64,000 bases of DNA, from the NCBI RefSeq assembly GCF_043290135.1, contig NC_134702.1:76266417-76330416 (forward strand), in the 5' to 3' direction. Origin of the DNA: Rhipicephalus microplus. Lineage: Eukaryota; Arthropoda; Arachnida; Ixodida; Ixodidae. This document shows, piece after piece, positions 22,111 through 35,869 of the stretch. Each line of letters starts with the position of its first letter. The first letter of the stretch is position 1. The notes below the pieces were generated by a model, which was not told the DNA's origin, searched no databases, and was given only the letters and a program-made list of their open reading frames with translations. Both the position numbers and the translations under genes were made by a program.

Positions 22111-25100
22111 GTTCACCGCAACAAAAAAATTTTTTGCGGGGGTGAATTTGTGAGGTAATAAGCTCTTTCAGAGAATCAAATCCATGGCTACTTAAAAAAA
22201 GTGTTGCACAGCCCTTCTAATTTGTGTCCCAATACGCAAACAAGCGTAATATACGCAAGTGAAAATGCTAAAGCATGTGCTGTGTTATGACTTCTGGCTC
22301 ACTACACCTCTGCATCATGTACCAAGTTTAAGAGAGCAGCATTACGAAAGATAATGTTTAGTAATGCAGCTCATCTATTTATAGTTATAGAGGTTGATTT
22401 TTACCGCCTATACGTAGTAAGGGAGACTGTAGTTACGACTGAGACCAAGTTGACTATTTATCGCAATAACAACGTTTGTTTGAAGCTGTTTCAAGGATTC
22501 GAGAATTGGGCAATTTAGGAATGTGCTGGGTAACCAAGTTTCATAACCAGGCAAGTACACGTAATAAAAGATTATGAGCTGAACTCGTCTAATATTTAGT
22601 TTACCCTAGACATTTCCGGTAAACATGAGCACCATGATTGCACTATCTAATCATGCTGCCAGTGCTGGCTGTAGGTAGCCGTTGCTGTAAAATATTTCAT
22701 TGGCACCATGGCAGCTTGCAAAAGTAAAAAAAGCGAAAAAATACTTACGTTTGTGCGGTTAATAGATGACGCACCAGTGAGGTCAATGCAAACCGCAGAA
22801 TTTTAAAGGACAACTCACGTTTTTTTTTTCAACGCTGAAATATGTTGTATTATTCTTCCTTCACGACATTATATCTTTGAAAGGGAATTTTTATTTAAGA
22901 AATTACTGCACACTGACACAAATATTCGAAAAGAGGCAGCTATGACGTCAGTGATCTTGGTTTTATCGCGTGAAGGTAAAGTCATTGTATAGCGATCCCC
23001 ATTATAACCTATCAAGATTTTGCTATGGCAGAATTTTCAAGATTTTCGAGACCATTGAAACAATATCACAGCTGAGGATATTTCTGTTGCGTTATTGTCA
23101 CCACAGGTTTTCTCAGATTATTTTGAGAAAAATAGAATCCACAGCGTGAGATCTGTCAAGTTAACCAATCTGAGTACTTTTGACTAGCCTACACTGGAAA
23201 TAATAGATAGAGACTGAAGTGGAAAACAGAGGAGATCATTTCATACTTTGAACGACCAAGTGCATTGTCCGAAATGTTCATTACCTAGTTCGTGACGAGT
23301 ATGCTGTCATGAAGGTTAGTGTGTCGCAAGTAGGACAAAAGTGCAATTCTACCGTAGGATCGCAAACGTCTGGAGTAGTTCTCTCGTAATCATCTCTTTT
23401 CTTGAAGACCTGTCACCTAAATATTCTATTGCTGGCCCAAGGACAGTTCAGTCATTGACGTTTGCTCGACAATCACACAAAAAGTGCTCTTTTTTTGCCT
23501 GCGTAAACGTGTTGCTTTTCATTCCCGTTAGGCTTCACAGTGGTTTTTTTTTTCGCGAATACTACACGAAATTGTCAGAATACTATGCTTACTTATTTTA
23601 TCATTACTGCACTACAATTAAAGCTGCTAAGGACAACACTTCTTGAGATTTTCTTGGTCTCATTATTTGTTGAATTGAAATGACTGTGTCTAACAAGAAA
23701 AAAAAAACGGGCACACCTATTTATCTATCCTTCTTCATTACAATATTTAGGAATGATGAGATTACTCTACATGTAGTTAAACAAAACTTGAAATTCAGCA
23801 ATATTTTAACTAGCCTGACGGGAATTGTGAATGAAAAACAAGATTCACCTGTCCCATCTCCTCGTTCTGGGGAATGTTGTTTTTTTGCACTCGAAATACT
23901 CGTCAGCTACTCAATGTACGCATTACTCAAGTTGTACTAAACGGGTTAATTTTTTCTCTACTTTTACGAAAGTATTCACAACATTTCGGTATACGTTGGT
24001 GTGTCGTCCAACTCTGCGATAGTGCAACCATGAAGCACTGTTAACATATCGTCAACTCATCTATCAAAGGCCGGATTTTAACACGTTAACTCACTCAACA
24101 GAAGTATGATCATGTTTGTATTTGTTTGAAAGAACCCTTGGAAGACATTTACTTTCATTTTTAAGAGAGAGATGCAGCCCTGAATATCTAGCTTGTTCAA
24201 TGAAACTAAATAATATAATTGCTTTCTTTCGCATTTCCAATGAGACATTTGGTATTGATACGCAACATGATAAGAGATTGTGCACGTGAAACGACTTCAG
24301 CACGGGCGAGGTCAACCAATATCTAAAGAATTATTCGTCTTTTTACCCGAAGAGCAAGACCTCTTATATAATACATGGTTCTAGTTGACCCAATTAACGT
24401 CTTCGCTCTTCTCTGACTGCTAAAAAGTTCATTATGTTTTCTGAACTTTTGCCTTGGCGATATTTTATAGATTTTTATATTTGCAAGACGTGCGAATAAA
24501 GGAGAAATAAACATTAAGGAATAATTTGAGCGAGTAAGAGAAATATGATTCCGGGTGTGACATGTAGAAAGGATATTTTTATAAGACCATAGCGTCGCCG
24601 CCTGCATTCTCTATGAAGTGGAACCGAAGGTTCACGTAATAAGGCAGGAAGCAGCTAGATTGCAGCTTCTACAGATAGGATACAAAATATCTATGGAGGT
24701 TTTATCACTCTAGCTACATATCCTTCAGAAACGTTTCTGCCCTTTACACTTTCACAACTGCATTTTAAGCCACCTGACATCTGACTAACCTTTCAAGTCA
24801 GTATGTAGTAAGGGCCAAACAATGTGCTACTGCACTTATAAAAATCTACTGCCGCTGCAGCGGTAGCAAATGTGATAAAAAAATGCTTACAGGTCACCAT
24901 ACGCATAGTAACGATCATTGTTTGGGTCGTGAATTTGTTACACATACCAGTGACCTACGTGCTAAATGACGTTACCGACAAAGTTTCTGCATTTCGGACG
25001 CTTATTTTGATGGTTCTTTAAGCTTATTGCCTTTAGTAAGGTCTCTGCACTTTTGAAATCTACAATGTCCTCTTGACTATGCATTTAATAATCACTTCGT

Positions 25101-26214
25101 TCGAATTCGTTCACTGAACTGGAGACCTGTACAGAAAAAGCTGTTTTTTTTCTAACTACGGCTTTATGTGGTAAACAGTGTGACGTACTTAGTTCGTTAA
25201 GGGTGTTTTTATACTCTGTTGCGCTATTTATGTCCTGCCGGGCCAGTCATACACTTTAAAAGATGTTTTGTTTGTGTAAAATAAAAGGCATTTCTGTCTT
25301 TCTACGGTGAAATTTTCGAATCGTTGCAGGTGTGTTTCATATTTGCAAGATTTCGGCCATTGTACTTTTCTGTATGCGTCACTTCGTGATAAAAATATCG
25401 CTCGAAATTTCTCATCTGCTATTTACTGAAGTTTCACACCGATGAACATGATTCTGAGACGTATCGCACGTGAACCTTTTACGTGTGTTCTTGCAAATTT
25501 CTCGAAGTGCCAGTTTGGAAAAACACGGGGGCCTCGTATTCAGCCTTCTTCGTTGTTCTCTTAGCCGGCGTTCTTTTTTTTTTTTTTTTGCGGAGTTCCC
25601 ATTTACTTCGTTAGTCATGGTCCGTAGACTTTTTCAAGCGACGCTTTGAGCTCTTCAACGTCAGATACATCTACGTCACGGGTTTCATTCCTAAAAGCCT
25701 ATGCGTCATTTGCAACCGTGTTCGTGGAGGCTCGTAAGCTTCAGTTAGTTTATGAGATAAGGAGGTTTCGTGACTCACATTGCGGTTAACTTAGCATTGT
25801 AAGCTTTTTGGCTTTTTTAAATGTTTGTTTAAGCAGCTCACAAACGTGGCGTCTAGCTTTTAGCAGTTCATCGTCAGAACTGTGAGGAGGCAGTCTAAGA
25901 ATTTGCTGCTTGCTCTTTTTTCGGCGCTATACCATACTAAGAACTGTATACTTGGATCTACGGTGTACAAGCTAGCAGGAGAAGCCACTGCGGCATATGA
26001 TTGACGAGTTTCTAAAGTCTTCCAACTTTCACTCAACAGCATAATTGGGCCTGTCAAACGTGTACCTCTAATGATGTTCAATTGTAGTATTACGCGCTAT
26101 GAACTGTCTAAATAAATACGTCATGTTTAAAATTTTAAGAGCCCTCTCAATCAACTTTCCATGACCTTTAATTTATATGTGACAGTACTTTAGAGGTTAA
26201 AGGAAGACATTCTT
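22111..26214. other. Anonymous intergenic DNA
   Basis: Four kilobases of AT-rich DNA. Scattered frames of 60-101 codons lack motifs and overlap. No repeat family recognised. Confidence 0.55.
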
Positions 26215-26640
26215 TAAGGGTGAAGCTCCTCTTAGTCTTAGCGTCACGCGTAACCGAGAGAAAAAGAAGAGACGAGAAAAAAAAAAAGGCGGCACAAGAA
26301 ATGGATTACCATTATCATCGCATTTCCTAGATTGCGTTACTCTGCCACTACTATTCTATTGGCTGCTGCGCGCACTTTTCCTGATTGCGCGGAGAACGAG
26401 TGCCTCTCTCAGACTCTTGGATAGTCGCCGTACGTGGCGGATGGTTGGTGAGGCATGAACGAAGTAGAGTGGCGGGCGCGTTGAAGACGCTTGCACTCGG
26501 CTTCTTTGGCTCGCGTCTCGCTGGTGTTACCCGCACACCGTCTGCATTATCGAAGGCGATCGGACGCATGGATGCATGCACAGACGGGTGGACGCTTCGC
26601 GCCACTGATCATCATTTATTCGGTGGATATGCTGTGATTT
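26215..26640 (+). repeat. Possible dispersed element with GAAGCTCCTCTTAG head
   Basis: Starts AAGGGTGAAGCTCCTCTTAG, resembling the heads at 2463 and 46545, followed by a poly-A/AAGAAG block and a GC-richer segment (26360-26610). A 95-codon frame (26385-26672) is present but has no domain. Assignment as a repeat rests only on the shared head. Confidence 0.35.
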
Positions 26641-27724
26641 TTAAAGTACGCGGCTGTCGCTTTGGAAAATGAAAGAAACCCAATGGTTAATGTAGCGGAG
26701 ATGGCATGTTTGTTTTGTGAATACAAGAACTTCATCCATACATTTAGTTTGTTATGATATGCTTCTAACACGTTAAGAAAAGGGAATTGCACATAACAAT
26801 TGTAATGATATCAGTTCACATCAGAAATGTTTTCCTATCTTTTGACGTATTGTGAGACAAAGAAATGAAGTGACCCGTAAATTTCATAGGTAGCAGCTAG
26901 TACACGGTGACATAAAACGCTAATAACAATAGATAAGGGCAGTAGAAAACAGGAACGACCACATAATGAAGCTGATAGGACTATCTCGGTCTTGCAACTT
27001 AACGATTGTTTCTCCGCAACATACGTCATGACACACAAGCAAAAGTTCATGACAAGACTGATGATAAACGCCCAAACACTGAATGTGACAGCTTGTTTTC
27101 AGCGGAAAAAGAATGTGGCGCAGATGCAAAAGGCTATTGCGAGAAGCAATTTATGATATGTGGACTTTTTCATAGAAACTCAAACTAATTTATATGAAAC
27201 TGAGGAAAACGTAATTTTCGCAACACAATATGGTAGCGACTATTCTATCAATCCACAGGTCCTTCTAGGCAGATTGCGCACCCTCCTGGACACTATAGAA
27301 GGCCTTTGCATCTATAGCTATTTTCTCGCTTGTTTTATAACCTATAATTCCAGATTGCTCCTGTTTCTTCAAAGACTATATCGGTGACCAATATCTTTTT
27401 TCACTTGTCTTTCATTTTAAATGTGTCATCTCGAAGCAATGGAATCACGTGATTTTCTAGAGAAAAATTAAAACCGAAATAATAAAAGGCTAAATAAAGG
27501 ACGAACGGGAGAGAACGGAAAGGCAAGGATGTTTGCCTGTCATAAAAGAAAACTGGTATGCTACTCAACTTCAGCGAATGGCGCTTAAGTACAAATAACC
27601 CTAATCCGACGTGAAGCCTGCATTACTGTAATATATATGTTACGTTGATAAATTTTGATAACCATCACTGCAACCACAATTGACGTTTTGCAAACATTAG
27701 GGTCTATTTCAAAAGTATAGTTCT
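26641..27724. other. Anonymous intergenic DNA
   Basis: AT-rich; nothing recognised. Confidence 0.6.
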
Positions 27725-28505
<781 letters not shown>

Positions 28506-28929
28506 GTTATACAATTTTCAATGCATGTTCCTTTATTTTTATTTTTTCGTGACTGTTTCTGTTCAGTCCTTTAATTTAATGTTTCTTGGGTTCAAACCAA
28601 GAGCGCAGAAGCCACGCAAGCAGGTTCCTATCTTGTATGTCTTTTCTCCTTTTGTTGTTTCGCTGTATTCCAGCTGCAGAAAACAGAAATAAAGTAAGAG
28701 TAAGCAAGAACAGTCAGCCTATCTTGTATATTTCTAGCCCCATATGTTTCAGAACATTAATACTAAGCCGTACATGGCACGCCTAAACGATAGACACACA
28801 CGTTGCCGCGTGAGCACAACTTGAAGAGGCTCATTTTTGATGCACAAAGTATTGACATCTCTTGAGTAGTCGTTCATGCAGCTTCAATTTCGTTGTGTGT
28901 TCCTGTCATTTGTTCATGCTTTACGGATA
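28506..28929. other. Anonymous intergenic DNA
   Basis: Nothing recognised. Confidence 0.6.
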
Positions 28930-29162
28930 ATAATTTCTGGGATTTTACGCGACAAAACCAACTCTTGTGCCCTCCGCATACGAGGTCTTGAAACGATTTT
29001 GGTCGCTTTTCATTTTTTTGGCACAGTGGCACTGATTGGTACGTGGCCCTTCAGTATTCGGCATTTGGCTTCCATTGAAGTCCAATCTCCGCAGCCTGTA
29101 TCGAGCTGGTATCGTCTTGTGAATCAACAGCCAAGTGTCATAATCACCCGGCCACCGCAGCA
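28930..29162 (-). mobile_element. Decayed tRNA-derived SINE, second type, copy 1
   Basis: Plus-strand landmarks run in SINE order: TTCTGGGATTTTACGCG, CGGCATTTGGCTTCCATTG, CCTCCGCAGCCTG-like tRNA-side sequence and the inverted tRNA end GGCCACCGCAG. The order resembles the relic at 53298 and the Ruka copies, but with heavy substitution. The 128-codon frame across it is an artefact. Confidence 0.55.
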
Positions 29163-31003
29163 GCCATGGACATATTTCTGTTCATGTTGTTTTTCTAGAA
29201 CTTCTGTTCATGTTGTCGATCTACAACGTCTGTTCATGTTGCCGTTTTACAACTTCTGCTAATGTTATCGTTCCACAATCTGTGTTGAAATGTTCGCAAC
29301 TGTTACACATTTGTCGCAGTGTTTTTATATAACCTTTTTCCTCCTATGTTTTATCTGCTTATATTTCTTCGATTATAGCCCTTATGTCTTTCCTGAATAA
29401 GTCGGTATTAGGAACGTCATTATTTAATCTTCTCACAGGGCGTTATGTTAGCAATCTATTGTACCTTATGCATAAATGCGACAAATGCATCTTTAGTGAT
29501 CGCCATTCTATTGCTTCTTGCGTACCGCATCTTCGTATTTCTGTGACGCGCTAAGCAAGAAACGTTGCTTGTCAATTTCAGCTACGCAGCTGTAACACAT
29601 GCGCGAACTTAAGCAATACTCCTGCAGAGCAGAAGTTTAGCGTCAAGATAAACACAAGCATATAAAGAAAATAGAGTTCTCACTTTCAGTGACTCTTGAC
29701 GTGAAAAAGCATTCTCAGACAGAGACTTGGTTTATTTCATAGTGCTGTAGTTGTGCGATCGTTCTATACAGCCTGAAAACGCTTCTTAATTCTAGGAACT
29801 CACAACAATGTACAGTGCATGTGGCTCCAAAGACACAATGGAGCATCTGTATCATGCTTTTGTTCAAAACGATATCTAGGGCAGCGATTGGCGCACTTAG
29901 CTAAGCCAACTGCCAATATATTAACAAAACAAATGTCTTGGGACCCTGGCACCATTTATAGATGGCACACATGTAACAGTGGACTATCGCAGTTATGAAT
30001 GGACGCTGGTCATAATGGCTTTGAACAGCCCAGCTTTTTGTCGGGCTCTTTACGGGCCCTGCTCACTCTCTCTTTTGTTCCTCTTATTTTCGTTTCAAAC
30101 TTTCTTGCTCCTCACGTACAATAACCAGCCGCATATATAGATGGCGTGCTCACTTTTCCCTTCTCTGCTTTAATCTCCTCTGTTTTATTCCAAATTTTTG
30201 CTTGTATCGATTTTTTATTATTTCATTGTTGGTGCTGCTATCATGTTACAGGGGCACTTTGCATGTTCTCGTAGCTGTTATATGTTTTAGCTCAAGGACG
30301 TGAATGATAATTACTCTAGATCAATAAAGTATTTCCTTCGTATTTAAGAAGTTCATTTCTTCACTAGGTCGTCAATTCATATTCGAATGTTTTTATGTAT
30401 CTCTAATGAGGAAGAAAAAGCAGTTCTTCTGGTGCCTTTTTTGTTTCAGAATATAACAGTAGCTGCACTTGGGGAACGTTTTTTTTTTCACGTGCAATGA
30501 ATTGTTAAAATAATGACGAATATTCATATAAAACTGCGGACAGAGATTACACATGAAGATATTTTGTGATGGCAGCTCATCCAGCTTATCGCAGAAGGCG
30601 TTTAGGGGCTATTGGATGTACGCTCTTTGAAAAATCGCACCATGCGTGCTGATTGAAAACGATGCCGAACATTGTAATCCAAGAGCGTGCGCTCACAGTA
30701 GGTATTATTGACAGAATTTATTTAGAGTTTGCTATTTCTGAATATATAACGAATGATAGGGATCAATAGCCTATTATATTAAACAGCATGAGACGGACAC
30801 GTAAGGTGGGTAGGAGTAGGGGGCTGTTTCAATAAAGGTTGTCATGCAGACCAAAGCATTTGCTCTACCTGTAGATGGACGAAAAATACCACAACTGTTG
30901 CGTCTAGTTCAAACAGTTGTCTGCACTGTAAAGTTTTTTTTTCGTTATATCAAATAATCTAGTTTAATATAAGACACTGTTTTGCACCGGAGCTGGTGAC
31001 ATA
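29163..31003. other. Anonymous intergenic DNA
   Basis: AT-rich with several pyrimidine runs (30060-30190). An AATAAAGT near 30323 is not linked to a gene. No features. Confidence 0.55.
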
Positions 31004-31740
31004 AAGGAGGAGGGAGGAGGAAAGAAAAGACAGGGAGGTTTAGGTAGTTCTCAGACGAGCTGGTTATCCTGCAATGGGGAAAGGGAAAAGGCGAATAAAA
31101 GATGATGTAAGAGAGCAGTTACAGAAAGAAATGAAGAGGTTGGAAAAATAGCATAATAATACGTTAGACGACACTGCTTAAGTCTGTCTTTAAGACTACT
31201 TATCTGTCAGAAACACAACAACGTTCTCAAACCGTTCCGTGTCGAAGACGATTTGGGCCAATGTCCAACTACCTTTCCATCCAACAACTGGTGATTGTCA
31301 AATCTATCGAACACTTTCGGCAGCTCTTTGTCAATTGAAGCGAGGGCACACACACAAAAGATGGGTGACTGTCTCCTCGCAACTACAGTTATGACAGACT
31401 ACTGGCCATTCCGATGTGAAACGAGTAAGCATACGTGAAGGCCGTTCTGAGCCACTGGTGGCACAGGGGCGGCTCGTCATTTCTAGTTATTCCCGTCGAA
31501 AGATGGAGCTGTAAATTCAGGTCCAACCTGCGAAGATGTGCGTTGGTAAATTGCGTCAAGTTCCCTTGTGCGAGCGTCTATTCGGCATCCGCTCTTGATA
31601 ATGGTATAGCTGTGCAATGGAGGGCATCATGAGCAGATCGGGCGGCTTCATCTGCGGGTCGTTCCCGTAGATACCGCAACGACCCGGTATCAACTGATAG
31701 ACTACGTTGTGATGCTTCTCTACAGAGTGGTGATGAAGCA
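31004..31740 (-). mobile_element. Decayed I-type LINE 3' part
   Basis: Reading minus from 31740: an RNase H end (I-P-G-R-C-G-I-Y-G-N), the segment R-T-A-F-T-Y-A-Y-S-F-H-I-G-M-A, a decayed Cys cluster, then the 3' UTR with GCAGGATAACCAGCTCGTCT and CCTCCCTGTC and a pyrimidine tail at 31004-31030. The order matches the full-length LINE, with many stops and shifts. Confidence 0.82.
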
Positions 31741-31784
31741 GTCTAAAGTTAGCGGCTAACTGTGCGTTTGGTTTATGACTGGTT

Positions 31785-31850
31785 AGTCAGTCCTCAGACC
31801 AGCTGGCTACCCTGTACTGGGAGAAAGGGTAAGAGGAATAAAAGATATCA
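31785..31850 (-). mobile_element. I-type LINE 3' UTR fragment, copy h
   Basis: On minus: CAGTACAGGGTAGCCAGCTG followed by GTCTGAGGACTGACTAACC, the 3' UTR signature of the family. It lies just upstream (minus sense) of the LINE at 31004-31740 and in the same orientation. Confidence 0.65.
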
Positions 31851-32341
31851 TGTAAATAAGAAACGTACGTGCTGATAGTGATGTGAAACATGAAAATCCG
31901 TGAAGTAAATCATTTTTCTGTCCCGTTCGGGATTCACAATGAATTTTCGTAAAAAAATACTGATGTGCATCTCACCAAACAACTGACTCCGTAACTGCGC
32001 CTCTCGAATACGGTGTAGCTGCATTCAACTTGGCAAGACGCTACTACAGTAATCTGAAATAACAAAAATATGTATTTGCAATAAACATGTGGCCAAGGGA
32101 ACCTGAAAACAAACACCAGATCATCTTAGAATGTGAATGTTTTTTTTCGAAATTATATTTTCCGAGCTTCGCACTAATGTGTTAATTAGCACAGTAAGTC
32201 GATGCAAAAATTTCACTAATTTGGCCGTTCTGTTGATTCCCCGGCCCCTTTATGCCTCAAATTTTCAGCTATTTTCACTCATGGTGGCTCATGCACTTGC
32301 ATAAGTGCCTGCAAGTTTCCAGCTCACCGATTTTAAACGTG
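31851..32341. other. Anonymous intergenic DNA
   Basis: Nothing recognised. Confidence 0.6.
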
Positions 32342-32394
32342 TTTTTTTTTTTTAATGCGAAGCATTTCTTAGCAAACTTCGGCGACTTTGAGCG

Positions 32395-32462
<68 letters not shown>

Positions 32463-32886
32463 AGCTTTTACGTTTGACGTTTGGGTGCTCTCGGGGTCAC
32501 CCCTTAACTTGGCGTGAACCAAAATTAGTATGGGAGGGTAAGATGGTTTGACGAATATGACGCGCTGGTCAAGAGATGAACAATGTAACAACTTGGTCAC
32601 GTACGTCCTCAAACACTTCCCGCCAGACAGAGGCACATACCCACTCGTGGATATGTGCCGCTATTATGCGGGTATGTGCCACAGGTGATTGACACTTAGT
32701 ATACTACCCAGGAACGACGAGAAAACACATGGGCAATTTGAACGCGTGAGCATTAACCAATACCCGACATCGGTAGCTTCGCCCCGACGAATGCAAAGAA
32801 TAAATGTCAGGGTCCCAGCTAGAATCGCACCCAAGCATTCTGCGTGGCAATGAAGCATTTTACCACAGAGCTACGCCAGGTCTCGG
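32342..32886 (-). mobile_element. tRNA-headed SINE with GATA tract, copy 2
   Basis: The best preserved copy. On minus: A-box TAGCTCTGTGGTAAAATGC, B-box-like GGGTGCGATTCTAGC, a 330-base body, the GATA tract, AAGAAATGCTTCGCATT and a 12-base A tail (T run on plus, 32342-32353). A local hairpin GGCACATAC...ATATGTGCC is seen near 32630-32660. No clear target duplication. Confidence 0.88.
32395..32462. repeat. (TATC)n microsatellite inside the SINE
   Basis: About 17 units at the same internal position as the tracts of the other two copies. Confidence 0.97.
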
Positions 32887-34150
32887 AACGACTTTTCAAA
32901 TAGACGATAATCTTCATGAAACGTCAATAGTGGTTGCAAAGCTGCCTACACAATTTTTTGAACATTATACATGTACTCCTTTGATACAGCCGTCACGTCG
33001 GGTTAACGTCGACTGTGGTTAGTTGCCATGCACTGAAGTTGATTTTGTAATTTGTGTACCAGTGCCCAGGGCTACATCCTCGCAAACACCAGCGCTTCAT
33101 ATCAGCTTCTGGTGTTGCTAATATGCATGTTCTAGTTGGTATCATTGCGCAAGTGCAACCAACTAGCCGGTTATATAAACATCTGCAACTAACGTATACC
33201 TGTGCGTGCGACATGTGTTTGTATATTGAGCGTCATTTAATGTTGTGTCCCTCAATGAAATATTTGCAACATGGTCACCTTCCCTCTGTATGCTTTGCTT
33301 TTTCTTTTAGCGGGATGACTCACTGCTCTCCCATAGTTGAGTACGAAATACTCGAAATCGTTAAACATTTTTTCTAAACACACTTCATTTTTGCCAGAAG
33401 AAACGTAACTTAGCTTCACACAAGCCTTACATTTCATGACATCTGGATCACCTGATGCACAAGCTTCAACGTGGTGTCCAATTCTCTGAGCCACGTTTCT
33501 GGCTTATTCTTTTTATATAGTAAAATTTACTTTGGTTCTGATTTATCAAACGTGTTCATCACCTTCAGTTTCTTTTTACACTTGACGCTTCTTTGATTGT
33601 TCATTCAAACAACAGCTCGACAGTAATGCCTCCAGGCAAATTCACCTATGTATTCAAACATGGACAAATTTCTTTATCGTCCCTCATACTTTTTGTTTTC
33701 GCGTTAAGGCTTAGATTGCTTCTTAACTGGTGTAATGCTATGACAGCGTCTGGACTCAGCAACTTAACACCACACAGCCAAATGAATGCGCAAATCTACC
33801 CGACAGAAAATGGTAACAGCTACCCGACAGAAAATGGTAACACAAGGTTGTGAAACATTGGTTGCTTCAAGGTGTTATGATCTGTTTCTTACATATGAGT
33901 CGCACGCATGGCTGAATGATCCTTCTCCATTTCTCACTCGACAAACTTACCTGGCCAGGCTTTACAACCACGTAATCCTTTGTCTTGCATGTGTGTGCCA
34001 AATCGCTCTTCTGGTGATGCTCTGGTGGAAATTCTTTTTTGTCTGTGTGCAGAAAGAAGACATAAAACGCGGGTAATAATGTAATTTACCTGTCACTTTT
34101 AGTTTCTTTGTGTATTTCTAAAGCGCTTGCATACTAGAACAAAAAGCGGT
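32887..34150. other. Anonymous DNA with a short tandem duplication
   Basis: A 24-bp unit starting CTACCCGACAGAAAATGG is repeated twice at 33796-33842. Otherwise nothing recognised. Confidence 0.6.
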
Positions 34151-34335
34151 GGGACCATCGCATTTAGGTGCGTTCACACTGAGTGATCCGGCCGCTGAAA
34201 GTGCGCCGGGCGGCAGCGAGATCCGCCAGAGGGCCCTCTCTGCGCCGATCGCTTTCGGGGCGATTTTTGCGGCGCCTGTCGCTTAATCGGTCGCCACGGC
34301 CAAATAGGGGCGCTAGTCAAGGAATCTTCAAAAAT
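34151..34335. other. GC-rich block
   Basis: A CpG-dense segment (CCGGCCGC, GCGCCGGGCGGC, GCGGCGCCTGTCGC) in AT-rich surroundings. A 105-codon plus frame (34183-34500) is Arg/Ser-rich and has no motif. It could be a repeat fragment or part of an unrecognised promoter. Confidence 0.35.
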
Positions 34336-34486
34336 AGCGGCCAAGCTCTACTCACATGTCATGTTTCAGTCCACGTAACTAAATGTTGTAACCAACGGGA
34401 GTTCAACACACACTGTGCCTACTTCACGTCCCTAATTCACGAAAGAGGTGACCGAGCTTGTCGTTGGCGTGACCAAGCTTGTAAAT
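34336..34486. other. Unassigned spacer
   Basis: Nothing recognised. Confidence 0.5.
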
Positions 34487-34875
34487 TTTTTTTTATTTAA
34501 TACATACTGCAGACCATTGTTAGGTCAAAGCAGGGGGGCACAAGAAGATAAAATGCAAAAATACAAACAATACAAGCAAACAAGGCACTTATACAGGGGG
34601 TAATTCATTCCACTCTTGTATCGTACGCGGAAAAAAAGAGTACTTGAAGGTGTCAGTAGCAGCAAAATATGGGGCGAAAGCATTCGGGTTGTGGTGCCTA
34701 GTAGGTCTTGTTTGTAACGGTGACAAGAACGGAGATGGGTCAATGGACAGTGCACCTTTACTTAGTGAAGAAAGGAAATCAAGACGGAAGCACTTTCTCC
34801 TGGATTCAAGGCTGAGGATTTGGTTAGCAAGCATTATTTGTTAGCAAGCATTATGGTCTTGCAGGGCAAGACGAA
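34487..34875 (-). mobile_element. CR1-like LINE 3' end (copy A)
   Basis: Minus strand: D-H-N-A-C and L-A-N-Q-I-L-S-L-E-S-R-R-K, then T-R-P-T-R-H-H-N and S-F-F-P-R-T-I-Q-E-W-N-E-L-P, the classic terminus of CR1/L2 reverse transcriptase ORFs. A 3' UTR of about 100 bases ends in a hairpin (34508-34533) and an A-rich tail. An 18-bp-scale tandem repeat of TTAGCAAGCATTAT (34822-34855) breaks the frame. Confidence 0.85.
34589..34834 (-). pseudogene. LINE ORF2 C-terminal fragment of copy A
   Basis: About 81 open codons ending with the W-N-E-L-P-P signature. It is the extreme C-terminus of a reverse transcriptase polyprotein and carries no catalytic residue; it is dead. CR1 versus L2 cannot be settled from this fragment. 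Confidence 0.82.
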
Positions 34876-35869
34876 CCCATCAACATCGCTGGCATCGGGT
34901 TTCTTTTGCTGCTCTTCATGCATTACAAGACAGCAACTTGCCAGCAAAGTAAGCACTACTGCTTCTTATCGCTTGCTGCGTTCGAGAATCATTGAAGTCT
35001 AGACCACCGGATAGCGTAGTGGCGTTTGCGAAAAGCGACAACAACCGAGTGACAGCGCATCCGTCCCGCATCCGCCCCGTGGTAAATGACATATTCGGTG
35101 GAGCGGGGCGCGTCCAGTCCGACAGACTCTGCGTTTTGGTGGCAGGAGAATTTCGCTCGCTGTAGAAAGCGCATGTATCGGTGAGAACTGAAGGTTACAA
35201 CATCGTGCGCATTGATATAGGCTCCTCGAAATGCCCCAGTTTTGTTGTTATTTAAAGCTGAAGATGTTGACAAACTCAATACACCGATAAGCATTGTTGT
35301 GTGTTTTGCCTTTTTCACTTCTCTGTATATTGCTCTACTTATAACAAGAAACAATAGAACAGGTAAGACCAAAGATGACTGCTATAGCTTGCTAAGTTGC
35401 AATTTAATCTGATTTGATGTGAGTCCAAAGTATGAAGTTCTGTAATCACCTTTAACTATAAACCTATGACGAACCGTTCACAATCAACGATCACGGGAAA
35501 TCTTTCAGATTCCTAATAACGTAGATAGGAATGTTTGTGCACTACCTTACACTATGTTGATTAGTGAATTCGTTTCGAGCTTTTTATGCTATGGGAAGCA
35601 GACATCAGCGTGAGTTTTTATATAAGAGCAACTACACTTTACAAGTGCTCGTTACTCATTTTTGTAGGGCACATTTGAAGGGAAGATATGATTACATCAG
35701 GCGTGTTTCACTGTTTTGCGATTGCCGCAGCATTTTCTCGTCAGGTTACACACTACTATGAATATTGGGAAGGCATGCAAAGAGTTAGTTTCTTTGCAAT
35801 AATGACTTTGACGGGCTTTTTTCAGTTTTAGTTTGACTGCTGATCTATGGCGTTTACTTCTTTTCACTA
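34876..35869. other. Anonymous intergenic DNA
   Basis: A 127-codon minus frame (34989-35372) has no motif and crosses a compositionally mixed region. No gene supported. Confidence 0.55.

Noticed and set aside
30060..30190. Candidate LINE 3' tail in pyrimidine-rich DNA
   Set aside because: It lacks the GTAGGGTAGC and CTGGTTA landmarks of the family.
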